A stretch of 64,000 nt of DNA from Protula sp. h YS-2021 (GCA_949752745.1 OX457032.1:13093543-13157542); one strand, 5' to 3'. Counted from the stretch's first letter, positions 1 to 10,689 are shown. The notes: generated from the sequence alone by a model not told the origin. Made by a program: numbers and translations.

Positions 1-479
1 AAACCAAACTTATTTAACGGTGGTAGTGCCTGCCTGCGCGTCGAAGACCCCGAAAATACATGTTTCACAGTCATGGAAATCGTGATATCCAGATCTGTGG
101 TGGTAGGCAAATGTTGCATCGATACATTATGTGCAGCCGCATTCATCTCCATCGTAATGTCATTGGGCAAGGGTACGTGCAACAACGATTGAACAGGACC
201 CTGCAAAGCATACGTCGCAGCCACGAGAGAAGTTCCCCTAAGTGACGTCATATTCGCTCGATCCTGCTGTACAATATACACAGGTTGCGATGAACCCACA
301 GAATCAATAGCGGCAACGGAATAATCTTCAGATTAACTTTCAATGCTGGTATCCTGTGCATCCGTGTCCAATCTAACGATCGCAGGTAGCGCGAAAGTAG
401 AAAACAATTGCATCGATGCAGACGACTTACCACTCTTGGAACATTTGCCACCTTTAGCATGGACCCTTGCTGCTGCTAC
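1..479 (-). other. Unrecognised open reading segment at window edge
   Basis: On the minus strand a frame is open from about 326 to position 1 (roughly 108 codons) and continues beyond the window. The same frame is also open from 515 to 336, the two parts being separated by one TAA at about 333-335. On the minus strand an acceptor-like pyrimidine run ending in TAG lies at about 479, and a GTAAGT donor-like site at about 433, so part of this may be spliced. The predicted peptide is rich in Ser, Thr, Ala and Val and matches no family I recognise. A long open frame at this base composition is unlikely by chance but not impossible. It could be an exon of a host gene or decayed transposon coding sequence. 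Confidence 0.3.
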
Positions 480-517
480 AGAAAGGAAAAAATCGAATCG
501 TTCAAATGCGCACACTA

Positions 518-576
518 ATCATCATCACCATCATCATCATCATCATTATCATCATCATCATCATCATCATCATCAT
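518..576 (+). repeat. (CAT)n microsatellite, 3' tail of the adjacent LINE
   Basis: A run of CAT/ATC triplets lies directly beyond the 3' end of the minus-strand LINE, next to the sequence TATATAGCGCGTGG. Read on the minus strand it is an (ATG)n tail after GCGCTATATAAG. Many CR1/L2-type LINEs end in such short tandem tails. It produces a false poly-His frame on the plus strand. Confidence 0.7.
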
Positions 577-2195
577 ATACAGTTCTTATATAGCGCGTGG
601 TCACACTGAAGTATCACAGCGCTGTACATCGAAATGTTCGCCATGCGATTTCTTGAAAAGGTGTGTCTTAAGAGCTTTCTTGAATCTTTGAAAGTTTCCT
701 GTACATCTTATTTCTAATGGAAGAGAGTTCCATACTGTTGGAGCAGAAACTGTAAAAGCACGGTATCCACATCTTTTTAAATTATACTTAGGTTGCCGCA
801 ATAGGAAAAGGTTCTCAGAGAGGAGTGTGCGGGAAGGTGTATACGGTGTTATAAGGTAACATAGGTATGACGGTGCCATTCCGTGCAGAGCTTTGAAAGT
901 TAGAGTTGCAATCTTGAATTCACAGCGTTCTTTTAGACTAGAGCCGGGGTAATATGTTTGTGTGGATGGGTATAGGTAATAATCCTAGCGGCTGAGTTCA
1001 TAACCCTTTGAAATTTGTTCAGTTCTTTTGTATTTATACCAAAAAATAACGCATTGCAATAGTCCAGTTGTGATATAACCAATGCGTGCACCAACGACTT
1101 TGTCGCGTCCTCAGTTAAATACTTTCTTACACGGAAAATGATGCGTAGGCTGTTGTAGCATGATCGACAGATATTGTCGATGTGTTCTGAAAGGTTCAGG
1201 GTTTGGTCCATGGTAACTCCTAAGTTTTTTGCCGATGATGACTTAGGTATAGTATCATTTTCCAATACCAAATTGTCGATTTGACAGAGGTCTGCGTATT
1301 CCTGTGCGCCGAGAACCATAAATTCTGTTTTCGTTTCATTCAGTTTCAGTTTGTTTTGGAACATCCACGAGCTGACTGATGATATTGCGTTCGAAATATT
1401 GTCTAGTTTGGCTTTTTGGTCGTTTATTGACTTTGGATCAGCAGAGTCTAGTAGCTGACTTTCACCTGCGTAAAAACTGTAGAAGATATCAAAAGGACTA
1501 ATTGCTCATTCAACCGGTCGCGATAGTTTTTAGGAATTTTTCCCTAAGTTGGGTTTTTTATTATTGGTGTCACTATTGCTTGTTTTAAGTTGTTCAGGAG
1601 CGTGCTACGGAGCGATGTATTAATGATTTTCGTGATAATTGGTGCCAATTCTAACGAACACTCTTTCACTAGAGATGTCGGTATGGGGTCTAACCCGCAC
1701 GATTTTGGTTGCGAAGCTGAGTTTACACAGCGTACTTTATCCGAGGATAGTTCAGCAAAGCTAGATAAAGTCTTTGGGGGTTCTATATTATCGAGTTAAA
1801 AACACTGGCTCCTATCAGCAAAGTTTTCTCTTATTTTTTCAATTGTGGATTTGAAAAAATTTCCAAATGTATTGGCAAGATCTAATTTGTACGTGTGATC
1901 CGATAAACAACACGAGTTATTGCGACAGAGAAGCTTGTTAAGGATTCTGTAGAGTTTACCCTGGTCATGTTGATTTTGTGACACTAAGTTTTGATAGTAA
2001 TTCTTCTTAGCGTCCTTGATTGATCCAAAAAAGCGTTCTTCGGTATTGCTTAATTCCACATAGTCTTTATGAAGCCTGCTCTTACGCCATTTTCGTTCGC
2101 TAGTGCTGCACTGTCGTTTTAGCGATCTCAGCTCGTTCCCATACCAAGGATGTCGTGGTCGTACTGTGATCTTGCGCTCAAGTAATGGGGCATGC

Positions 2196-3023
2196 TTATC
2201 TATCAGATTTGTGTGTAGCGTTGTATGTGTCTGCTAGAGATTCAGTCGACATATCCTCAGAATTGCATAAAACTGATTCACGTATATCCTTTTTAAATTG
2301 CTCAATATCGATGTCTTTGTATTTGCGATATTTGATACATGTTGGCTTGAATCCAGAAGATTCCTTATGCAAACCACAGGTGATAAGAAAATGATCAGAT
2401 ACAAGATCACGCACAACTGGTTTTCCAATAATCAGAGGGTCATGTTCATGTGTGATTACCAAGTCCAAAATATGGCATCCAGTGTGAGTGGAATCTGTGA
2501 CGTTTTGTTTCAGGGAAAACATGGCTAGAGTTCGCAGAAAATTGACAGCGAAAGTATCCTGGCTATTATCCACATGTATGTTAAAGTCGCCTGTTATTAT
2601 AATGCGATCTGAGGATAGAGTCACTAGGAGCGACGTGAATTCTTCTAGGAATTGCTGTTGAGGTGATGAAGGTGGTCTATAAATAGTTATTAGACGAAAC
2701 ATGCCAGTAGGCAAGTCAGTGCGTAAGATGTCACTTTCAAAAGTAGAAAAAGTTTCAAGTTCCAAACGTTTGGGTTTGATGGAGGTGTTACACACTACCG
2801 CGATACCGCCACTCCTACTCATATGGCGGTCTTTGCGCAGACATGAGTACCCATCGGGGGTTATTTCCTTCTCACAAAAGTCGTCATCCTGGGAAAGCCA
2901 CGTCTCTGTGATTACTAGAATATCCAGTTTATGGTGATCTATAATAGTGGAGATCAGTTCGGATTTGCACTTGACGGAACGGGCATTTATTAGGCCAAGA
3001 CAACTGCCGGTAGGTGTTTGCAA
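2196..3023 (-). CDS. LINE endonuclease domain (APE-type)
   Basis: About 275 codons on the minus strand form an exonuclease-endonuclease-phosphatase fold domain. Visible motifs in order are LINARSVKCK (metal-binding Asn), VITETWL (catalytic Glu), RSGGIAVV, IYRPPSS, GDFNIHV (catalytic Asp/Asn) and VSDHFLI (Asp-His pair). All the usual catalytic positions are present. In the LINE life cycle this domain nicks target DNA to prime reverse transcription. The frame begins at a TTG and is really the continuation of an upstream block from which it is frame-shifted. The RT that should follow is deleted, so this is a relic and not a host gene. Confidence 0.85.
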   Translation of the reverse strand: MQTPTGSCLGLINARSVKCKSELISTIIDHHKLDILVITETWLSQDDDFCEKEITPDGYSCLRKDRHMSRSGGIAVVCNTSIKPKRLELETFSTFESDILRTDLPTGMFRLITIYRPPSSPQQQFLEEFTSLLVTLSSDRIIITGDFNIHVDNSQDTFAVNFLRTLAMFSLKQNVTDSTHTGCHILDLVITHEHDPLIIGKPVVRDLVSDHFLITCGLHKESSGFKPTCIKYRKYKDIDIEQFKKDIRESVLCNSEDMSTESLADTYNATHKSDR

Positions 3024-3322
3024 AGGTCAGTCTCAGGTGTGTTTGAATATGACTCACATTGATCATTCTCATAATGTACACTGATAAGATTGTTTAGCTT
3101 TGCACGGGAAGTTCTGTTGATTTTCGGAACTTGTCGTTCGGTTATAAGCTTCTTAATTTTGCGAATTTTGCCACCCCGGCTCCCTCTGCGGTAAAAAATG
3201 CTTATTTGACCCAGGCACATGGCAAGAATAAGTAGGCTGAGAATGTTTATAATGTGACAGTTTATCCTATTGAATGATTGGTGTTGTGAGAAATGCTTAG
3301 GGCTTAAGCTATTTAGTGTCAA

Positions 3323-3850
3323 ATGTCACTTTTCAATACATCATATCCTTAATTTTTATCTAAAAGTGTGTTTAAATTGATGCATTTTTATATAAATCCG
3401 TTATCAATTATCTCTAAAAGGTTAATGTAATAAAATCTCGAATCGATTCTCTATCCACTGATTTAAAAATCTTCTTAAATAATGCTTTGAAAACTACACT
3501 AATAATTAAAACTTTGCTGTGGTACGTTTTGAGCTGCCTTCAAGGGTGCTTACATGTGAAAGCACTAATAGCAACGATTATCCAACGTGTATGGTTGAAT
3601 CCCCCAGCGACGCAAACAGGCAGTGCATCGTGGATGCAGGTCACCAGCGCGCTTGAGGTGTACGCAAGATTCCTGGATTTGCAGCGAATTTTCAATCAAA
3701 GCAGGATGTAAGCACATGATAGTCACTGATGACAATGTGTAAAACAGAATATATTAATGGAAAAAGACGACAAAATATTCGTTATACATCATTAATCTGT
3801 TTTAATAACAAGCCACACAGTATAAGATACAAAGAGACAGTAAAACCCGT
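3323..3850. other. AT-rich spacer, nothing recognised
   Basis: No coding frame, tRNA or inverted repeat stands out between the LINE 5' boundary and the degenerate repeat array. A short frame at 3487-3711 has no recognisable motif. Confidence 0.4.
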
Positions 3851-4600
3851 AATTGCAGTGTGTATCACGTGACCGAATGGCTGCAAACAAGACCCTGTGG
3901 CGTGGCAACCCGTGGCAGTCACGTATAATGGCAGATACAAGACGCTGCGACAGCAAATCACTGTGTCAACGAGCGGCGTTTTCTTTCTTCTTTAAAAAAA
4001 TTAGAGCAGCAAGTCGCCTCAGTCACAACTTTTGAGCACAGCTATGAACACAACGAGTCGCTGCAAACACGACCCGTGAATACGACCAGCCGTCGTAAAC
4101 ACGACTCGTGAGCATAGCTAGTCACCGTAAGCGACCACGGCTAGTCGCCGGAAAGAGGACTCGCGATTACAGCAGGTCGTTGAGATCGCGCGCCAAGAAA
4201 TTAAAAAGAATCGTCGCAATCACGACTCGTGAATATTACGAGTCGCTGCAAACACGAGCTGTTCACACGACAAGTCGACACAGACACGACCCGTGAACGC
4301 AGCAGGTCGTAGGCAACTCAAACCGTGAACACCACGAGTCGTCGTAAACACGAGTTTTAACCACTTCAAGTCGTTGCAACCACGAAACTTGCTCAGTTCG
4401 AGTAGCTGCAAACACCACCCTTGCACAAAAAGTGTATGCACACACGACTCATAATCACAATAAGTCGTTGCAAACAGGAGCACGGCAATTGGTTGGAATA
4501 ACGCCTCGTGCATACATCCAGTCCTGACAAACACGATTCGTGATCACGGCGAGTCGTTGCAGGTACGAGTGGCAAACAAGAACAAATCGCCACAAACACT
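3850..4600. repeat. Degenerate tandem array with a nested palindrome (about 30-36 bp period)
   Basis: Motifs of the form ACGAGTCG-CTGCAAACACGACTCGTGAA recur with many substitutions and variable spacing from about 3860, and most clearly from 4050, to about 4570. Each unit carries CGACTCGT and its reverse complement ACGAGTCG. One unit near 4221-4244 is a perfect 8-bp inverted repeat around a 7-bp loop. Overlapping short minus-strand frames here are by-products of the repetition. No transposon ends were found, so this may be an old satellite fragment. Confidence 0.6.
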
Positions 4601-5870
4601 TTGATGTGCTGTACCCGTCAATGCTACTGGCTATAACCAACACGGTGTAATAAAGTGCAAGGGACACAGCCCCATACTAACCTCGTGCCATGACCACACC
4701 CTGTTGGTGTTGCAACCGACCACATGATCGATTCTTCACTGAGTCAAATGTGTTCAAAAGCGGCTACACTACGCCATACTGTGATAAACAACGTCACAAC
4801 AGAAAACACTGGCGTTTTAAATCACAGAAAAAGAAAGTGTATACAACTCTCCAAAGAAAGTTACCGCAGTATCGAGGTAATAGAAGCCAAAACCTCCTAA
4901 ATCCGTGATAACTGCGTGCCCAACTACCCTACAATGCCCTGTTTCTGGCAGAAGGGAAGAAAGACAGTGGAAAGTTCAAACTTTCCTGTTTGCAGAGCAA
5001 ACTGTTTGCTGATAATGAGGGAATCCCTCGAAATAGAAACTGAGAACATCGCCCAGAAACCATCTCACTATCTATTACACATAACCTTCACTGCGTTCTG
5101 ATGCCAGGGCAGCCTTTACCGAACGAAAGCCGGTCTGACAAAGCCACAACTATTACGTTTGGGAATCAGCAAAGTAGGCAAAACCATTCAAAACCTACAC
5201 GTAGCAAGAAAAAACTTAAACTATACATAGAGATAATTTCCAACGTAAATATTATCCAAAACGTATGTATTTAGCTTGATTTTGATCCGTCATTTTATCG
5301 AAATTGACACTGGAGAAAAATCTCCTGTTATTCGGATCGGGTTAAGTTGGGAATGGTTCGATCACATGACAGGAACTGCAGTGTGCTCTGATTGGTCGTT
5401 TGGTTGACAGGCATTGTAAACATAGCAACAGGGCACCTAGTAAGGATACCAAAGTGGTGCTGTGTGTTTCAAAGAATTTTTTATTATTATGGATCGAAAT
5501 ACCCAACGTTTAATACATTGGAAAGCCCCTAGTGATGGCTTCGGAGTCAACAAGCCGATATTTTCGAAATTAAAAATGAATTATAAAAAGTTGATTTTAC
5601 TGAAGATATGGCTAAAAAATCCTGACAATCTCATCATAAACCTATGCAGATTTCTAATTCTAATTGAAAAAATCACAGCCACAGATATTCCTTACAACAG
5701 TAATATAAAAAGGGATGCGCAACGCGAACGAAATAAAATGATAACAGCATTTATCAGTCACCAAGAAAAAACTGCAGAATGCTAACTGCAGTGCGTTAAA
5801 TTTGAAAATCCAACTACCTTCTGAAGAACAACAGCAGGTGTGTAATTTATGTCCATGGCCAGATCACTAA
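4600..5870. other. Gene-poor spacer with two unsupported short frames
   Basis: The plus frame at 4690-4908 (72 aa, N-terminal CWCC motif) and the plus frame at 5462-5785 (107 aa, Lys/Ile-rich, no domain recognised) are the longest open segments. Neither has splice sites, a family motif or other evidence, and I do not call them genes. Nothing else was seen. Confidence 0.4.
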
Positions 5871-5995
5871 AATTTGTTGCGTCAAATGAACCAGTGCCCC
5901 TGTAAAGTCACTGATTTGACACTGGTCGCTGAAATTTTTAGCGGATCGACCGATTTGCTGATTCTACAGATCCGCTGTAACATATATATATTATA
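5871..5995. repeat. Fragment of AT-targeted foldback element
   Basis: This stretch ends in CAGATCCGCTGTAAC (5967-5981) followed by an (AT)n run. The same end, with small changes, occurs at 10812-10827 and, in both orientations, at the ends of the 22074-22527 element. Upstream, CCAGTG and CACTGG pair as a small hairpin, and GCGGATC motifs repeat. It is probably one end of a non-autonomous inverted-repeat element. Confidence 0.5.
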
Positions 5996-6839
5996 TATAT
6001 CTTGTGATCTTCTTATAAGAAAGCAGTCGTACATATTATATGATTGTGTTGGAGTGGTATTTGCTGAAAAGTAATTGCAATTTAACAATGCAATGAACAT
6101 GAGTACACTTAATTCGATCGGCTTCGGGTTCTCTTTAGTATTTGATCTGTGCCCGTTCAATTTGATCACCGAAAACGACGTAAAATTAAATGTACCTTTC
6201 CGGAGGCAGGCAATTCAGTTTGAATCAACTTGTAGTGGACAGGGCTTTGTGAAGTGCAATTGTGCTGGTAGTAAACGGTGTCAAACAAACATATGTAAGT
6301 CAAAGCTAAGGTAAAATGTAACTTGAGATGTCTCTCTTGCCTAGCGTTTACAAACAAGATGCAACCCTCCTCAATTGCAATTGGAGCTTCATTATTGATG
6401 AATGAGTTTTTTCAGAGTTGCTAATTATAAGAGTAAATTTTGCTTTTTAAGTCATGACCACAAGTACTAGTGCTTCTATGATCAGTTCGATTATCGATGA
6501 AAGGGTTTCTTCAGAGTTATTGATTGCACGAGTGAATTTGGCTTTTAAGTAATAACCACAGATAGAAATTAGTACTTGAGCCGTTTTTTAATTGCAATTG
6601 GAGCAGTGGCAGTTGTACTATAACGCCAAACATCATAAGTTTTAATACAAAACAGATCATAAATTACTTATTTGTATTAATAACGTGGTTGTGTGTTTGT
6701 ATTAATAAAGCGGTTGCAAAATAACGTCTTATTGCATTAGTAATAACAGCACCGTTTACACATTAATACCGAATATTTCGGAAATACTACTCAATGTCAA
6801 CAGTACTTTACCTTCGTCATTTATGTCAGTAGATCTGTA
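5996..6839. other. AT-rich spacer with a loose direct duplication
   Basis: A segment of about 90-100 bp is present twice as diverged direct copies (about 6390-6470 and 6485-6570), both containing TTTCAGAGTT followed by GAGTAAATTTTGCTTTT-like text. Overlapping frames at 5874-6357 on both strands show no recognisable protein. No gene is called. Confidence 0.4.
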
Positions 6840-6999
6840 AGAAGTATGGAAAGAGGGGATCTGGAACAATCAATCACCGTGACGTCATGAATTAACGTGA
6901 TGAATTAAGCCAATTAATTCAATTAAATCATTTAAGCCCGTCCCACTTTCACCTGTCCATCATAATGATGTCTAATAGGTTTGCAACCATGGTGATAAA

Positions 7000-7815
7000 G
7001 TGAGCACCTATTTGCGTAGGTGCCTGTATGCATAATTTTGACATGCCGCCATTTTAACTTTTATAAAAGTGAAAAAGTTAGATATCTGTCGTTATGGTTG
7101 ATCGATTTGCATGAAAATTTTACCGTTTAATTCAGTTTTATATCTACTTTTGACATAAAGTAATCACAGGCTATTTATACAGGTGGCTGTATGCATACTT
7201 TTGACATGTCACCATTTTAACTTTGTAAAAAGTGAAAAAGTGGCATAACTTTCGCTATAGCTGATCCATTTTAATGAAAATTTTACTGTTTGATTCAGTT
7301 TTATATCTAGTTTTGACATGAAGTAGTCATAGGCTATTTCCACAGGTGATTGTATGCATAATTTCGACATGCCGCCATTTTAACTTTGTAAAAAGTGAAA
7401 AAGTGAGATAATTTTCGCTATATTTGGTCGATTTGCATGAAAATTTTACCGTTTGATTCAGTGTTACATCTAGTTTCAACATTAAGTAGTCATGGGCTAT
7501 TTGCACCGGTGGCTTTATGTATAATTGATTCACCTTAAAATTTTAACTTAAAAGTTAAATAACTTTCGTTATGTTCAACCGATTTCAATGAAAATTTCAC
7601 CATTTGATTCAGTTTTATGTCTAGTTTACAGTAGGGCTATTTGCACAGGTGGCTGTATGCATAATTGATTCACCTTAAAATTTTCACTTTAAGAGTGAGA
7701 TAACTTCCGTCTTGGTTAACCGATTTGAATGACAATTTCACCGTTTGATTCAGTTTGATGTGTAGTTTACAGTGATTATAGGGGAGCTATTTGCATAGGT
7801 GGCTGTAAGCACTTT
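7000..7815. repeat. Tandem subrepeats of the left arm (about 140-165 bp, about 5 copies)
   Basis: The phrase GCTATTTGCACAGGTGGCTG with variants recurs near 7005, 7168, 7332, 7494, 7635 and 7787. Each time it is followed by ATGCATAATT, a hairpin-like CACTTTTAAAGTG segment and GATTCAGTTTTAT. The mirror array on the right arm lies at about 10025-10510. Confidence 0.7.
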
Positions 7816-8161
7816 GGTTGGAGCACACAACCCTTATTCAGATACGGGTGTTCGAATGGCAAGCGACCCCATTCAAACATGTGTTCGAATTATTATTTGT
7901 CTTTTTTGGAACATATGATATTTTTTATTTTTTGGAACATATTAGGTTACAGTATTGTTTAACTTTTTTTCAACAAGTTGTTTAACAAATGTGCAACAAT
8001 TGTGTTGTAGTTCAAGCAATTGATGCAACAATAGCAGCCAGTTCAGAAAAAAACAAGACATATGTTGAATAGTTTTATTAATACACTTAAATACACACAA
8101 TTAAATCTAAAACAATATTACAAAATTTGTTGATTTACAAAGTCTTTATTATAAAACTTAG

Positions 8162-8580
8162 TCAAATAAGTCTATTTTCTTCATCTGCTTCACTCTTTTC
8201 CATCTCTCTGTCCTCATCCATATCACTTTCTTCGCTGCTGCTTTCATCTTCTTCCTCCTCATCTTGAAGCTCTTCAAAGAATGCATCATTTCTTCTTATA
8301 GCTGCCTTTAGTGCCTTTGGATACTCGTAATGTTTTTCATCAACAAAGTAATTAAAGTCTTCTAAAATGGTTTGATAATGTTCGTTTTGTTCTAGACGTT
8401 GGGTATATTTGAATAGTCTCATAAACAGTTGTTTAAGTCGACGTTTATAAATGGGTCGTCGAAAGTCATCACTTGCTATTTCACGCTCATCTTCAAGCCC
8501 TTGTTCTTCATATTCTGAAAACTTTTCTGAATTTTAGTATCATATTTGTCGTAGACTTCTTGAACCATATCATACCAAAC
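8162..8580 (-). pseudogene. Truncated mirror copy of the element's zinc-finger gene
   Basis: Codons 8422-8162 (minus) match the last 85 or so residues of the right-arm protein almost exactly, including the RLFKYTQRLEQNEHY stretch and the acidic tail. Upstream, to about 8580, the match continues (a DMVQEVYD motif) but one base is missing near 8530 relative to the right arm, which breaks the frame. The N-terminal part with the zinc finger is absent because the palindrome centre cuts in at 8580. It is a by-product of the inverted duplication, though its 3' end and poly(A) region could still be transcribed as antisense to the intact copy. Confidence 0.75.
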
Positions 8581-8890
8581 ATCATGACGTCATTATGACG
8601 TCATCACGTCACCATTATGACGTCATAATGACGTTATTCGAACAGGCGCGCGCTTATAAAAAACTGACTCAGAAACCCCATGCCGGTTCTAAGCCTCTTT
8701 TTGACGTTATAATGACGTCATCATAGGGTGACTTAGAACTGGCATGGGGTTTCTGAGTCAGTTTTTTTTATAAAGCGCCCACCTGTTCGAATAACGTTAT
8801 TATGACGTCATAATGGTGACGTGATGGCGTCATAATGACGTCATGATGACGTCATAAAGACGTCATGACGTTAGACTCCCCCAAGCGGCA
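8580..8890. promoter_or_regulatory. Palindromic centre with a cluster of TGACGTCA sites
   Basis: The centre of the large inverted repeat contains seven perfect TGACGTCA octamers plus several one-off variants. TGACGTCA is the classic cAMP-response-element site bound by CREB/ATF bZIP factors. TATA-like sequences face outward on both sides (TTTTATAAGC on the minus strand near 8655, TATAAAG on the plus strand near 8770). The plus-facing one lies about 250 bp upstream of the zinc-finger gene's first good ATG. A bidirectional promoter is a reasonable inference; the octamers may also simply be palindromic repeat units. Confidence 0.5.
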
Positions 8891-9021
8891 TAATCCTACT
8901 TGTATCTTGAACCGAAAGGATGTATAAATGAAACATTTGTTTGAAATCTTACAATTGGCCACAAAGTATTCAAAGGCACTTAAAGGATGCTCAAACTTCA
9001 GAAGAAGAATTGGAGATAGAT

Positions 9022-9663
9022 ATGGAAAACTCTGTAAAACCACCTATCAATGGAATTTTAGATGAGTCTTCTATGGGAAGTCAAAGCGTCAACATGACTG
9101 AAAAGAATGCACATGCTTGTACAGAATGCGGTGCGTTATACAACAGTCAAGAAGCTTTGTTCAAACATATGGAACATTGTGGTGAGGGTGATGATGACAT
9201 CAGCTCTGAAAGTGAGTCAGAAACAGACTCTGAAAGTGAGTCAGAAACAGACTCTGTTTGGTGTGATATGGTTCAAGAAGTCTACGATGAATGTGATACC
9301 AAATTTCAAGAAAAGGTTTCAGAATATGAAGAACAAGGGCTTGAAGATGCGCGTGAAATAGCAAGTGTTGACTTTCAACCCATTTATAAGCGTCGACTTA
9401 AACAACTGTTTATGAGACTATTCAAATATACCCAACGTCTAGAACAAAACGAACATTATCAAACCATTTTAGGAGACTTTAATTACTTTGTTGATGAAAA
9501 ACATTACGAGTATTCAAAGGCACTAAAGGCGGCTATAAGAAGAAATGATGCATTCTTTGAAGAGCTTCTAGATGAGGAGAAGGAAGATGAAAGCAGCAGC
9601 GAAGAAAGTGACATTGATGAGGACAGAGAGATGGAAAAGAGTGAAGCAGATGAAGAAAAATAG
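9022..9663 (+). CDS. Element-encoded acidic zinc-finger protein
   Basis: From the ATG at 9022 the protein is 213 aa. The frame is open back to 8941 but without an ATG; an out-of-frame ATG at 8928 opens a separate 45-codon frame. The order is: a short N-terminus, one C2HC-type finger (CTECGALYNSQEALFKHMEHC), two Ser/Glu repeats (SESESETD), a charged helical region starting DMVQEVYD and containing YKRRLKQLFMRLFKYTQRL, then a Glu/Asp/Ser tail. The finger suggests nucleic-acid binding, and the acidic tail could be an activation or nuclear-interaction segment. AATAAA at 9685-9690 fits a poly(A) signal just after the stop. I do not recognise the family. It is the only intact gene of the palindromic element and might regulate or mobilise it; that is inference. 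Confidence 0.6.
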   Translation: MENSVKPPINGILDESSMGSQSVNMTEKNAHACTECGALYNSQEALFKHMEHCGEGDDDISSESESETDSESESETDSVWCDMVQEVYDECDTKFQEKVSEYEEQGLEDAREIASVDFQPIYKRRLKQLFMRLFKYTQRLEQNEHYQTILGDFNYFVDEKHYEYSKALKAAIRRNDAFFEELLDEEKEDESSSEESDIDEDREMEKSEADEEK

Positions 9664-10689
9664 ACTTATTTGACTAAGTTTTATAATAAAGACTTTGTAA
9701 ATCAACAAATTTTGTAATATTGTTATAGATTTAATTGTGTGTATTTAAGTGTATTAATAAAACTATTCAACATATGTCTTGTTTTTTTTCTGAACTGGCT
9801 GCTATTGTTGCATCAATTGCTTGAACTACAACACAATTGTTGCACAATTGTTAAACAACTTGTTGAAAAAAAGTTAAACAATACTGTAACGTAATATGTT
9901 CCAAAAAATAAAAAATATCATATGTTCCAAAAAAGACAAATAATAATTCGAACACATGTTTGAATGGGGGCGCTTGCCATTCGAACACCCGTCTTTGAAT
10001 AAGGGTGTGTACTCCAACCAAAGTGCTTACAACCACCTATGCAAATAGTTCCCCTTTAATCACTGTAAACTACACATCAAACTGAATCAAACGGTGAAAT
10101 TGCATTCAAATCGGTTAACCATGATAGAAGTTATCTCACTCTTAAAGTGAAAATTTTAAGGTGAATCAATTATGCACATAGTTACCTGTGCAAATAGCCC
10201 TACTGTAAACTAGACATAGAACTAAATCAAATGGTGAAATTTTCATTCAAATTGGTTAACATAACGAAAATTATTTAACTTTTAAGTTAAAATTTTAAGG
10301 TGGATCAATTACGCATACAGCCACCGGTGCAAATAGCCCATGACTACTTAATGTTGAAACTAGATATAACACTGAATCAAACGTTAAAATTTTCATGCAA
10401 ATCGATCAACCATAGCGAAAGTTATCTCACTTTTTCACTGTTATAAAAGTTAAAATGGCGGCATGTCAAAATTATGCATACAGGCACCTACGCAAATAGG
10501 TGCTCACTTTATCACCATGGTTACACCACCTATTATGACGTCATAATGATGAACAGGTGAGATTGGGCGGGGCTTAATTGGCTTAATTGAATTAATTGGC
10601 TTAATTGATCACGTTGATTCGTGATGTCACGGTGATTGATTGTTCTGGAACCCCTCTTTCAATACTACTTCTGTAGAATTTTCTCGTCC

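Larger units (their letters stand above)
518..3322 (-). mobile_element. Non-LTR retrotransposon (CR1/L2-like LINE), internally deleted
   Basis: A minus-strand LINE copy in several blocks. At 2990-3322 is a basic N-terminal stretch with an RRGSRGGK motif. At 2196-3023 is the endonuclease. At 1796-2059 is the linker between endonuclease and reverse transcriptase. At 933-1475 is the tail of the RT palm plus the thumb region (motifs KLNETKTEFM, LGVTMD and QLDYCNAL). At 601-879 is the C-terminal APTVWNSLPLEIR block typical of CR1/L2 elements. The frame shifts between 2990-3322 and 2196-3023. Most of the RT core is missing: the sequence jumps from the IVTPIIKNP region (about 1540-1590) to the active-site region. 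That active site reads Tyr-Ala-Gly-Glu at 1461-1472 where the family has Tyr-Ala-Asp-Asp. The copy is therefore not autonomous. Confidence 0.85.
6840..10671. mobile_element. Large palindromic transposable element (about 1.8-1.9 kb inverted arms)
   Basis: The left outer end (GAAGTATGGAAAGAGGGG at about 6841) reappears inverted at the right end (about 10671). The two arms stay alignable inwards through the A/T-rich subrepeats, the 3' end of a gene and a central promoter-like region near 8600-8880. The right arm carries an intact frame (zinc-finger protein) and the left arm a 5'-truncated, frame-shifted mirror copy. The arms are unequal: the left has about five copies of a roughly 140-165-bp subrepeat, the right about three. 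I saw no transposase, RT or recombinase, so the class is unknown. No clear target duplication was found. Confidence 0.75.

Noticed and set aside
343..691. Poly-His and poly-Ile frames
   Set aside because: Translation of the (CAT)n tail of the LINE.
5462..5785. 107-codon plus-strand frame
   Set aside because: AT-rich Lys/Ile composition expected by chance; no motif.
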